From a virus: a stretch of 34,799 nt of DNA. Shown here one piece after another: positions 23,303 through 29,687 of this stretch. How positions within the stretch are numbered: position 1 is the stretch's first letter; the number at the start of each line of letters is the position of its first letter. The position numbers were made by a program, and so were the translations under genes. The notes under the pieces are model-generated. The model was not told where the DNA came from, made no database searches, and saw nothing but the letters and a program-made list of their open reading frames with translations. The stretch is taken from the IMG/VR virus record IMGVR_UViG_3300012936_003239, positions 1-34,799 of that record. One strand, written 5' to 3'.

Positions 23303-23377
23303 TGGTACCCTGTAGGAGAATCGAACTCCTGTTGCCGGGATGAAAACCCGGTGTCCTCACCACTAGACGAACAGGGC
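23303..23377 (-). tRNA. tRNA-Glu (anticodon UUC)
   Basis: On the minus strand, 75 bases with encoded CCA. The acceptor is GCCCTGT/ACAGGGT (G1-U72 wobble). The anticodon stem CCGGG/CCCGG encloses TTTTCAT, giving anticodon TTC. The T-arm contains GTTCGATT. It lies 5 bases from tRNA-Ser and is probably co-transcribed. It reads GAA, the dominant Glu codon in the window. Confidence 0.95.
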
Positions 23378-23380
23378 ATG

Positions 23381-23485
23381 TGTGAGATATAGTACACTCT
23401 GGGAAATTTAACAAGGGAAACGGCTCTTGCTACTCTGTCCTCTTACCCTAACCCAATTTACGAAATACCACTCGGATATCTCACA
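23381..23485 (-). ncRNA. Stem-bounded unknown RNA element beside the tRNAs
   Basis: Perfect 10-base arms TGTGAGATAT/ATATCTCACA (23485-23476 and 23390-23381, minus strand) enclose 85 bases beginning CCGAGTGGTATTTCG, which resembles a class-II tRNA D-arm (CGA/UCG stem, GUGGUAUU loop). No T-arm (TTCGA) or credible anticodon arm is visible. It could be a decayed tRNA, a tRNA-derived RNA or an unrelated structured RNA. Confidence 0.4.
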
Positions 23486-23666
23486 TGCTCTCTACAACCT
23501 GTAGTTTATAGTCCATAAAGGTTTAGGACTCTATATAGTTTTTATTTAAAGTCACTTAACTATTAAAAAATTGACTCGCAAATTATGTTGTAAGTTTTAT
23601 AGTGCAGTAAACACCCGGGCACCCGGGAAAAGTTACACTCCCCTACTCTCTCGTTTTCAGTCAACA
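23486..23666. other. Non-coding gap with small hairpins and a GC-rich tandem 8-mer
   Basis: Between the tRNA cluster and the QueD-like gene. It contains CTACA/TGTAG and AGTCC/GGACT hairpins. CACCCGGG is exactly duplicated at 23612-23619 and 23620-23627, GC-rich against AT-rich surroundings and able to fold into CCGGG/CCCGG. No ORF with a start signal is seen. Confidence 0.5.
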
Positions 23667-24155
23667 CTAGTCCGAGTAACGTGTCTTCTGATGGTCAGCA
23701 AGTTCACATGTTGCACTATTGGCCTCATGCTCTCTTACTGTCACCTTTTGAACCCAGCAACGACCATCTGTTAAATCTTTAACAATACGATCTGCTTCGT
23801 CAAAAGCCTGTTCGGCAAATCTTTCACAACCTACTGCTCCAACTACTCTCAAATCTATAAGATTTTTATCTGCTAGATCTTGGAATGTTTGAAACTCCGG
23901 GTCATCACTTGCCAATAAATATGTGTGGTCAAACATAAACTTCAACCACTCTTTAAGTGGCTTTAGTCCGCCAAAGTCTACTGCCCAGTTACGATCATCT
24001 AATTCATCGCAACCAAATGTAAACTCAAACTGTAATGCGTAACCATGTATCAAATTGCAATGGCTGTCTGCTCTCCATTGTCTAAATGCACAGGAATGAC
24101 CTGTGTTATGTGTATAAGTTTTACCTGAATAAAATCTCTTTGGTATCATGTTCAT
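23667..24155 (-). CDS. queD: QueD / 6-pyruvoyltetrahydropterin synthase-like protein
   Basis: A 162-residue protein of the PTPS/QueD fold. Visible are H20 (TGHSCAFRQW), the nucleophile-type C33 and H37 in SHCNLIHGYALQFEF, VDFGGLKPLKEW, FDHTYLLASDDP, and a REHEANSATCE end. The usual zinc motif HGH reads HGY here, so a ligand is altered. Marine phage relatives, as I remember them, show the same form. Canonical QueD makes the queuosine and 7-deazaguanine precursor carboxytetrahydropterin. A biopterin-like or changed activity is possible. It is driven by a strong sigma70-type promoter, so probably expressed early. Confidence 0.82.
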   Translation of the reverse strand: MNMIPKRFYSGKTYTHNTGHSCAFRQWRADSHCNLIHGYALQFEFTFGCDELDDRNWAVDFGGLKPLKEWLKFMFDHTYLLASDDPEFQTFQDLADKNLIDLRVVGAVGCERFAEQAFDEADRIVKDLTDGRCWVQKVTVREHEANSATCELADHQKTRYSD

Positions 24156-24174
24156 GCCTCTAAAATGTTTGTAT

Positions 24175-24203
24175 ATTATACGGTCTATTTAGACGTATGT
24201 CAA
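24175..24203 (-). promoter_or_regulatory. Perfect sigma70-type promoter with internal palindrome, queD
   Basis: On the minus strand TTGACA (24203-24198), a 17-base spacer and TATAAT (24180-24175). Spacer and flanks form an interrupted palindrome, ATACG-TCTA-AA-TAGA-C-CGTAT, with one extra base. It could be an operator for a repressor or simply an artefact of AT-rich sequence. Confidence 0.8.
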
Positions 24204-24225
24204 CCTAAATCTTAATTTTATTGGA

Positions 24226-24429
24226 TTACTTCTGATGCTTGGGTAGTTTGGCTTCAATAAACATTTCGTGTACTCTTTTAACAGGATTGTACTTTCTTAA
24301 TTTAAGTTTCCTGTTTTCAGATACTAATGTTTTTGTTTTAACTGCTGTATAATGATAAGTGTGACTATCCCTAGTTTCTCCTTCAGGGATAAGATACACT
24401 ATGGTTTTTCTTTTATCCTTTTTTGCCAT
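24226..24429 (-). CDS. rpmG: Ribosomal protein bL33-like
   Basis: A 67-residue basic protein. The C-terminal KLKLRKYNPVKRVHEMFIEAKLP aligns without gaps to the bL33 signature ([21 protein letters not shown]). The middle YHYTAVKTKTL corresponds to the HFYTTTKN strand. It lacks the four cysteines of zinc-binding bL33 forms. bL33 lies on the 50S near the E site. With bS21 at 18108, the phage would encode one protein for each subunit. A 7-bp hairpin (24451-24467) lies in its leader. A bL33-derived protein with another function remains possible. Confidence 0.82.
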   Translation of the reverse strand: MAKKDKRKTIVYLIPEGETRDSHTYHYTAVKTKTLVSENRKLKLRKYNPVKRVHEMFIEAKLPKHQK

Positions 24430-24450
24430 GTGTCTTACTGTTTGTGTAAT

Positions 24451-24467
24451 GCCCTACTTGGTAGGGC
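24451..24467 (-). other. Strong hairpin in the bL33-like gene leader
   Basis: GCCCTAC and GTAGGGC form a perfect 7-bp, GC-rich stem with a 3-base loop, 22 bases before the ATG at 24429. It is not followed by a U-run. It may act as a translational operator (ribosomal protein genes are often autoregulated) or as a processing site between the nuclease and bL33-like genes. Confidence 0.45.
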
Positions 24468-24476
24468 AAATACGGG

Positions 24477-24974
24477 TTACTTTTTCTTTTTATTTTTCTT
24501 TTCCATTATTGCTACGGCTTTTTCATAATCACTTTTTGCAACTATACCTTCACGCAATAACTTCTTTCTGTTGGCCAAATGTTTTTGTTCGATCTCTTCT
24601 TTGCTACCTCCAAAGTATGCTACTGCATGTCCTTCTTCAATTAGCACGTCTGTGGCCATTCTTCTCTTTCCATTCTTCTCAACTTCAAAGTCACCTAAGA
24701 TACGTCCAAATTTACCTTTCATATCTTCGCCGTCCTTGTTAATCTGTGTCTTGAGGATAGGTCCTGATCTTCCTGCAATAAGTTCTTTCAGTCTAACTTT
24801 ACTTGCATTGCCAAAAACTTTTTCAACTTTATCACTTGTTCTGCTTTCTGGAGTATCTATACCCATTAGCCTAACACGTTCATCACTGAGGATTATTCCA
24901 AATCCTAAATCTATATCTACGTCTGCTGTGTCTCCATCGACAACTTTCAAGACTTTACATCTATATTCATACAT
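24477..24974 (-). CDS. Thermonuclease (SNase-like)
   Basis: A 165-residue staphylococcal-nuclease-fold protein. The core shows VLKVVDGDTADVDIDLGF, ERVRLMGIDTPESR (catalytic R, D and E equivalent to Arg35, Asp40 and Glu43) and KGKFGRILGDF (equivalent to Arg87). It ends in a Lys-rich tail. There is no signal peptide, so action in the cytoplasm is likely, for example on host DNA or RNA. It has a late promoter box at 25012-25019 and SD GTAGGAG about 10 bases before ATG. Confidence 0.9.
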   Translation of the reverse strand: MYEYRCKVLKVVDGDTADVDIDLGFGIILSDERVRLMGIDTPESRTSDKVEKVFGNASKVRLKELIAGRSGPILKTQINKDGEDMKGKFGRILGDFEVEKNGKRRMATDVLIEEGHAVAYFGGSKEEIEQKHLANRKKLLREGIVAKSDYEKAVAIMEKKNKKKK

Positions 24975-25011
24975 ACCTACTACTCCTACATAATTGTGTG
25001 TATTAAAGTAG

Positions 25012-25019
25012 TATTTATC
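25012..25019 (-). promoter_or_regulatory. Late promoter box before thermonuclease gene
   Basis: GATAAATA on the minus strand, 37 bases before the ATG. The leader carries an SD, so this is the conventional arrangement. Confidence 0.6.
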
Positions 25020-25042
25020 GTATGTTGCTAAAAAAACACGGT

Positions 25043-25666
25043 TTAATAAATGGTTGTTTGTCTGTGAAAAACGTGATTATCTATTTGTGCAACTTTAACA
25101 TAAACATCTGCCCAAAAAGGATCTGCAATTTTATCATTGTAATAGTGTGTTGCACCTGATGTTATATCTTGTATGTCATGTTTCAGTAATGCTGTGGCAA
25201 CATCAAGACTGTCTTCCCAGGCTTCCATATTTTTTTGAATAATTTTTCCTGAGGAAGTTTTCAAAACTATGTCGTCACTCTTACCATCACAGAACCAACT
25301 GAACTGACACCTATGACGTTTAGGCACCATGTTGCCTTTCCAGTTCTCTCTAAGTTCCGCTTGATATACAACTCCGCATATACTATTCGGATATCTTTCG
25401 CTGTTTACTCTGTTTAGTGTTACGTGGCCTACTGCAAATTTTCCTTCTATGCTTTCTCCACGTGCTTCGTGATATATGTTTGTGGCTAGACAATGCATTT
25501 GATCAATGTCTATTGCTTTGGCTTTTGGTAATGGTAAAGGTTTAGGAACCTGTTTTACTTTTACCTCTGCGATTTCGATTGTTGGCGCAAGTGCTTCGGA
25601 AGTCTTACTGACTATCACATTACCTGCTATTAACACCAACCCAGTTATAATAATTATTCGTCTCAT
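25043..25666 (-). CDS. SleB-type cell-wall hydrolase with N-terminal signal/anchor
   Basis: A 207-residue protein. RRIIIITGLVLIAGNVIV is a signal peptide or anchor, followed by a Pro/Lys linker to about residue 50 (KQVPKPLPLPKAKA). The Hydrolase_2 (SleB) domain then shows HCLATNIYHEARGES with the catalytic Glu, AVGHVTLNRVNSERYPNSICGVVYQ and CQFSWFCDGKSD. It would cleave peptidoglycan in the periplasm: a secreted endolysin candidate. Its coding start follows the small gene at 25697 by about 30 bases. Confidence 0.9.
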   Translation of the reverse strand: MRRIIIITGLVLIAGNVIVSKTSEALAPTIEIAEVKVKQVPKPLPLPKAKAIDIDQMHCLATNIYHEARGESIEGKFAVGHVTLNRVNSERYPNSICGVVYQAELRENWKGNMVPKRHRCQFSWFCDGKSDDIVLKTSSGKIIQKNMEAWEDSLDVATALLKHDIQDITSGATHYYNDKIADPFWADVYVKVAQIDNHVFHRQTTIY

Positions 25667-25696
25667 TTCGGTCTCCCTAATTTGATTCTAGCAATC

Positions 25697-25984
25697 CTAT
25701 ACTAGTTTTATATCAGTGGTATTCTCCTGATATGATTTAGCGATCTCCTCGTCTGTTGGTGTGTATGCTACCACTGTAGATTTATTTATTGAAATTGTTG
25801 CTGTTTGAGATGTCATCATCCAGGGGATAATACCCAAACCTTGCTGTCCATGTGCAACTGTTCTAACCTTAGAGATGTTCAACGAATCATCATCCTCAGA
25901 CTCAAACCTTGCAACTAGTTCCTCTCCACTGTTTAATTTAACAGTTACAATACTTCCTTTCTTAATGGGTTTTTCTAATAACAT
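25697..25984 (-). CDS. Conserved small phage protein, Sm-like candidate
   Basis: A 95-residue protein. KGSIVTVKLNSGEELVARFESEDDDSLNISKVRTV has the strand spacing and the L-x-S/D-G-E/R pattern of an Sm/Hfq beta-barrel, though I see no diagnostic RNA-binding residues. An acidic C-terminal tail follows. Similar short proteins occur in T4-like marine phages without known function. It is preceded by a strong sigma70-type promoter (26011-26038), so probably expressed early. A structured element lies further upstream at 26104-26194. Confidence 0.6.
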   Translation of the reverse strand: MLLEKPIKKGSIVTVKLNSGEELVARFESEDDDSLNISKVRTVAHGQQGLGIIPWMMTSQTATISINKSTVVAYTPTDEEIAKSYQENTTDIKLV

Positions 25985-26010
25985 ATAGTTCTATTCCGTT
26001 TTAATATACT

Positions 26011-26038
26011 ATTATATACTGTTTTAAGTTATTGTCAA
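26011..26038 (-). promoter_or_regulatory. Sigma70-type promoter (TTGACA-16-TATAAT)
   Basis: On the minus strand TTGACA (26038-26033), a 16-base spacer and TATAAT (26016-26011), preceded by GG as in the queD promoter. It drives the 95-aa gene, and probably the SleB gene after it. Confidence 0.8.
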
Positions 26039-26103
26039 CCTTAAATTTGGCTAAAAATACCATGTTTTGAATGTCAAAAATAGTAAGATAGTAAATATTA
26101 GTA

Positions 26104-26194
26104 TGGACAGACTTAATTCAGTCTAACAAATTAAAAATATTGCCTCCCTCTTAGAAAAGGCTAGATAGCAGAAGAGTACTGCAATATCTGTCCA
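26104..26194. ncRNA. Candidate structured RNA with nested stems
   Basis: TGGACAG (26104-26110) pairs with CTGTCCA (26188-26194). Directly stacked on it ATATTGC (26137-26143) pairs with GCAATAT (26181-26187). Inside that, CTCTT (26148-26152) pairs with AAGAG (26172-26176). A further small hairpin AGACT/AGTCT at 26109-26124 competes with the outer stem. All pairs are perfect and nested, in a gap with no ORF. Both strands can fold. Flanking genes are minus strand. Confidence 0.45.
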
Positions 26195-26228
26195 GAACTT
26201 TAATAAAGTTATGTGGCGCCACTATACT

Positions 26229-26981
26229 TTATAAAAATAGAGTTTCTTCAGTTTGTGGAATGCGATTTTCTGCAAAGTTTTCCATCAAGGTTAATCTATC
26301 CGAACTTCCTCGACTTCCATGCACATGAACAGCACATGCTTCTTGCAAATCTATTTGATTGAATTGCTTGTTTATCCTGTTGCCTTGTATGTGCTGAGGA
26401 TCATGCAATAGTTGATATGCAAGTCTTGGATTATAAACATCATCTGGTTTGATATTTTGGCTCCACAGCATTGCATTGTAAATAATTTGTTCACTATCCC
26501 ATCTTTCAGGATTCCAATTTTCTAACATTTTAAATCCTAAGTCCCAAACTTCTTGGCTCATATCTTTTGGATAGTATCTAATACCACAATTAAAATATGT
26601 TTCGAATTTTAAATCATAATGTTCGCAAACAGTTTTAACAGGGTCTGTGAGATTATACATTCTAAATATCTCACTATTCTCAAAATAGTTTACAGGTTGA
26701 GTAAACACAACATCTAAGTCTGCATATAAAACATTGTTACCTTCTTTCCAAAGGTAATACAACTCTGAAAAGTTTTCCTTAAAAACATCTCTGATATTGT
26801 CTGCTTCTCCTCGGAACACTCTAATTTCATTTATGTTCTCAAGATTTTTCATTGCTGAAGAAACACAAACCTTTTCCATTTTTAAATAGTTTTCGGCAAG
26901 GTTGGCTTCGTTGGTACGATCGTTGTACCACTTAGAATTGTCTTTTATATTGTAATTTTTTAATGCTAGGAAATTAGCCAT
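26229..26981 (-). CDS. GT-A fold glycosyltransferase (nucleotide-sugar transferase)
   Basis: A 250-residue protein. The donor-binding DxD motif is clear in NNVLYADLDVVFTQPV near residue 86. YFNCGIRYYPKD, WDSEQIIYNAM and the late AVHVHGSRG are consistent with GT32-, GT77- or GT8-like enzymes. It would transfer a sugar from a nucleotide-sugar donor. The end overlaps nothing, but the ATG lies 8 bases inside the FkbM-like gene, so the two are coupled. Possibly part of surface or virion glycosylation. Confidence 0.72.
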   Translation of the reverse strand: MANFLALKNYNIKDNSKWYNDRTNEANLAENYLKMEKVCVSSAMKNLENINEIRVFRGEADNIRDVFKENFSELYYLWKEGNNVLYADLDVVFTQPVNYFENSEIFRMYNLTDPVKTVCEHYDLKFETYFNCGIRYYPKDMSQEVWDLGFKMLENWNPERWDSEQIIYNAMLWSQNIKPDDVYNPRLAYQLLHDPQHIQGNRINKQFNQIDLQEACAVHVHGSRGSSDRLTLMENFAENRIPQTEETLFL

Positions 26982-27618
26982 CGTGTGTCCAAATGTAAGA
27001 ATTCAAATCATCTTCTTGTAATGTGTAATTCATCATGTCCATGAATTCTTTGATATCCTCAGATTCCATATTTTTGTCTTCCACAAAAATTGTAGGCTTA
27101 TATTTCTTGATTGTTTTTTGAGCACCTTCTAATATTTCTAGTTCCCAACCCTCTACAACAATTTTAATAAAGTCAATGCTTTCAGCACCTTCAACAGGAT
27201 CATCTAACATTTCTTCTACAAATTTATCTAGTGTATATTCAGTTGATTGTTCTTCGCATTGATAATCTGCTGTGGTTGTAAGTGTTGAGTTTGTTTTTAC
27301 TCTATCTACGTCTAGCACTCTTTCATTTTTACTACCTAGTCCTAAACCGTGTATTTCTATTTTATGTTCCCAGGTTGCTGTATTCTTTTCGAGACATCTA
27401 ATATAGTCTTCAACAGGTTCTATAGCAATAACTCTATCAAACTCAGGTGCTAATCTGTGTGTCCAAAAACCAACATGGGCACCAACATCAATAGCAACAC
27501 TATTGTTTTTAAAGAAAGGCTCTGCCATTTCGAATTCTTCTTTCTTGTATGAAGGTTTGCCTGGTAGGAATGTGTCACCTGTAGGAATATAAAAGTTTGT
27601 GTTCTTAATTTTTTTCAT
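26974..27618 (-). CDS. FkbM-family methyltransferase
   Basis: A 214-residue SAM-dependent methyltransferase. SAM-binding motif I is VAIDVGAHVGFWTHRLAPEFDRVIAIEP. The FkbM signature region near residue 163 reads IDFIKIVVEGWELEILEGA, where the usual Asp of KIDVEG is Val. The fold is clearly FkbM, which methylates a hydroxyl, often of a sugar. The Asp-to-Val change leaves activity open. A late box at 27639-27646 and SD TAGGGT precede it. It is coupled to the GT-A gene that follows. Confidence 0.82.
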   Translation of the reverse strand: MKKIKNTNFYIPTGDTFLPGKPSYKKEEFEMAEPFFKNNSVAIDVGAHVGFWTHRLAPEFDRVIAIEPVEDYIRCLEKNTATWEHKIEIHGLGLGSKNERVLDVDRVKTNSTLTTTADYQCEEQSTEYTLDKFVEEMLDDPVEGAESIDFIKIVVEGWELEILEGAQKTIKKYKPTIFVEDKNMESEDIKEFMDMMNYTLQEDDLNSYIWTHDG

Positions 27619-27637
27619 ATCGTTACCCTAATAGCAA

Positions 27638-28696
27638 CTATTTATTTGTGGCTAATGCTCTTTCATATAATTGTTGGCTAGCCAAGTTTTTAGCCTTAGC
27701 CTCACATTGTATGTCAAAGTCGTCCCAGAATGACAATGCCCAATCGTTAGCATCGTCATTTGGATAGTAGTCTGAGTGTGCTCTAAGTTTTTGTTTCTTA
27801 GCACCAGACTCTAAAAGGTCAGGTATGGAATGTAAGGAATCATGCCTGTTTCCTTCATCAATTCTGCTTGATTGATCCAGCCATTCATCTCTGCTGTAAC
27901 TGTAATGTAGAGTAGGCCTAACACCGCGCCAACTATCAATGACCCTTTTAACACGGTCATCATCTGCTTGAATATATTCTTCATTTCTAATCCAATGGTG
28001 ATGTATATCTAATACAAGTGCCAAATGTTTTTCAAGTTTAAGACTTTCATCTAAGCCATGGCACATTTCATCATTCTCGATAGTAATGATGTTTCTGGCC
28101 TCAGGTGATAGCCTCGGTAATACTTCTATAAGTCCTTCAGCACCTTTCCTGCCGGAAATGTGTACATTGCACTTGAAGTCTTGGAACTCTTTGCCATAGC
28201 CCATCCAACGTGCCATGTTCACGTGATACTCAAATTCGTCAATGCTACGTTCTACTACGTCATCATTGTCCGAAGCAAGGACACAAAACTGACCAGGATG
28301 AAAACTGAGCTTAACGTCATGCTTACGAGCATGATCACCAACTCTTCGGAATCCACGTTCAAGTTCTGAAAGAACTGTTTTATCTTCGAATACATAACGC
28401 CAGTTAGGCTCTGTAGCCATAGGAATCTGATTGCTACCTAACCGGACCATTCTCCTTTCAGCAGGCAATGAGCCTACATAATCCACTAGATTGTATGCAC
28501 TCTGCATATTATGTCGTGCAATTTCTAGTAATCTATCTTCAGCAACAGAACGCTCTTGTCTGTTACACCATGCAACTGTAGTCTGCCTTTCTGTGTAGTT
28601 CTGCTGTATTTCTTTGAGGATTTTGGGTTTCTGTGTTTGATCGCTGTCTAAATATTTACAACAGAAGCCAATTCTTTTAACGTTATTGTTAAACAT
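27638..28696 (-). CDS. uvsE: UV damage endonuclease UvsE/UVDE
   Basis: A 352-residue TIM-barrel nuclease. The metal-binding segments in order are RIGFCCKYL, VRLGSNQIP, KLSFHPGQFCVLASD, CNVHISGRKG, ITIENDEM, LVLDIHHHWIRNEE, LHYSYSRDEW and RAHSDYYP, the full UVDE set. It nicks DNA 5' to UV photoproducts to begin repair. UvsE is found in several marine phages. The ATG overlaps the 91-aa gene upstream by 8 bases. No deletion of catalytic residues is seen. Confidence 0.92.
   Translation of the reverse strand: MFNNNVKRIGFCCKYLDSDQTQKPKILKEIQQNYTERQTTVAWCNRQERSVAEDRLLEIARHNMQSAYNLVDYVGSLPAERRMVRLGSNQIPMATEPNWRYVFEDKTVLSELERGFRRVGDHARKHDVKLSFHPGQFCVLASDNDDVVERSIDEFEYHVNMARWMGYGKEFQDFKCNVHISGRKGAEGLIEVLPRLSPEARNIITIENDEMCHGLDESLKLEKHLALVLDIHHHWIRNEEYIQADDDRVKRVIDSWRGVRPTLHYSYSRDEWLDQSSRIDEGNRHDSLHSIPDLLESGAKKQKLRAHSDYYPNDDANDWALSFWDDFDIQCEAKAKNLASQQLYERALATNK
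27639..27646 (-). promoter_or_regulatory. Late promoter box before FkbM gene
   Basis: AATAAATA on the minus strand overlaps the last codons of uvsE, 20 bases before the FkbM ATG. TAGGGT in the short leader serves as SD. Confidence 0.5.
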
Positions 28697-28964
28697 TTTT
28701 CTTTAGTAGTCCAAGTGTTGTGTCAATTGTTTTCTTAGGATTCTCATCTTTCTCAAATATTTTAGCATCTAATACAGGCTTTGTCAATGCTTGTAGCATA
28801 TAAATCATGCTGTGACTTAGCTCTTCTAAATCTTCGCCAAAAGGTGTTACTCCTTTCTCAGTGATCATGTCTGGCTGTTCGTTTTTATAGAATACTTCAT
28901 GTATTTGATAAAATTCTTCGCCATCTTCATGTGTGTGTTTTACCACACGATAGTTCCAAGTCAT
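28689..28964 (-). CDS. Small conserved protein, 91 aa
   Basis: A 91-residue protein, MTWNYRVVKHTHEDGEEFYQ..., with two opening beta strands (WNYRVVKH, YQIHEVFY), a GVTPFGEDLEELSHSMIYML helix and a Lys-rich tail. Similar short proteins with an N-terminal TWNYR-V-KH pattern occur in marine T4-like phages and some bacteria, as I recall. Function unknown. CTAGGAGT provides the SD. A sigma70-type promoter (28985-29012) lies upstream, and uvsE overlaps its end. Confidence 0.75.
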   Translation of the reverse strand: MTWNYRVVKHTHEDGEEFYQIHEVFYKNEQPDMITEKGVTPFGEDLEELSHSMIYMLQALTKPVLDAKIFEKDENPKKTIDTTLGLLKKNV

Positions 28965-28984
28965 ATGTACTCCTAGTTAGAACT

Positions 28985-29012
28985 ATTATACAACATATTA
29001 TCTTTATGTCAA
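28985..29012 (-). promoter_or_regulatory. Sigma70-type promoter (TTGACA-16-TATAAT)
   Basis: On the minus strand TTGACA (29012-29007), a 16-base spacer and TATAAT (28990-28985). It drives the 91-aa gene and uvsE. Confidence 0.8.
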
Positions 29013-29024
29013 TCATTAATTTTA

Positions 29025-29032
29025 GATAAATA
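29025..29032 (+). promoter_or_regulatory. Late promoter box before structural paralogs
   Basis: GATAAATA on the plus strand, 37 bases before the ATG at 29070, with TTTAGGA in the leader. It is divergent from the sigma70-type promoter 13 bases away. Confidence 0.65.
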
Positions 29033-29069
29033 TGTTATGTAAAAACATTCAATTTTAGGAATTATAACT

Positions 29070-29675
29070 ATGGCAACAGTAAAGAAATACAATTTAGCAG
29101 GTTTAAATGCTAATGTTGAACTAGGTAAACAAGGTTCTTACATCACTGGCGCATCAGGAAAAGTTGGCTTTTATGCTAACGGTGGTGCATTAACTAAGTT
29201 AGAGATTGCAGATGCGACAGCGGCCACAGAAGCAGTAACTAAAAGCCAGTTAGATGCAGTAGCGGCAGAACTTATTCAGCATATTACTTTAGATTTTGAT
29301 TACGATTCAGCAGATTCAAACATTGCCAGTATCTCGGCAGGCAGTAGAATAATCAGTGTTACAGTTGATATTCCTACAGCATGGACGGCTCCGAACAATA
29401 CTGCAACATATATTGAAGTAGGCGATTCATCAAACAACAGCAGATTTATCCGAGCAGGTGATGTTGATGTGCTTAAAGCAGGTCAATACCATTCTCAATA
29501 TCAATACGAATACCAAACAGCAGATAACTTACAGATTAACATTGTTGAAGGTACTGCGTCAGCAGGTACTGGAACAGTTAGTGTTGTACTAGCAAGTGAT
29601 AGTGTTACAGTTACTGATTACGGTTCAATTACACAATCGCAAAATAGTAACAGCGATCTTGGTAACATATCTTAA
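29070..29675 (+). CDS. Small virion structural protein, paralog A
   Basis: A 201-residue protein. Residues 4-65 carry the module KYNLAGLNANVELGKQGSY...VTKSQLDAV, shared with the PKD protein at 3371 and with paralog B. Residues about 100-185 form the beta domain (VGDSSNNSRFIRAGD, ending GTASAGTGTVSVVLAS), shared with paralog B and with the C-terminus of the product at 6700. Probably a repeated virion component such as a fibre or decoration protein. It is followed by paralog B after 12 bases with a GGAG site. Confidence 0.75.
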   Translation: MATVKKYNLAGLNANVELGKQGSYITGASGKVGFYANGGALTKLEIADATAATEAVTKSQLDAVAAELIQHITLDFDYDSADSNIASISAGSRIISVTVDIPTAWTAPNNTATYIEVGDSSNNSRFIRAGDVDVLKAGQYHSQYQYEYQTADNLQINIVEGTASAGTGTVSVVLASDSVTVTDYGSITQSQNSNSDLGNIS

Positions 29676-29687
29676 TAGGAGTTTAGT

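Noticed and set aside
23381-23485. A third tRNA gene
   Set aside because: A D-arm-like segment is present, but no T-arm with TTCGA, no credible anticodon arm and no CCA. Listed as unknown RNA instead.
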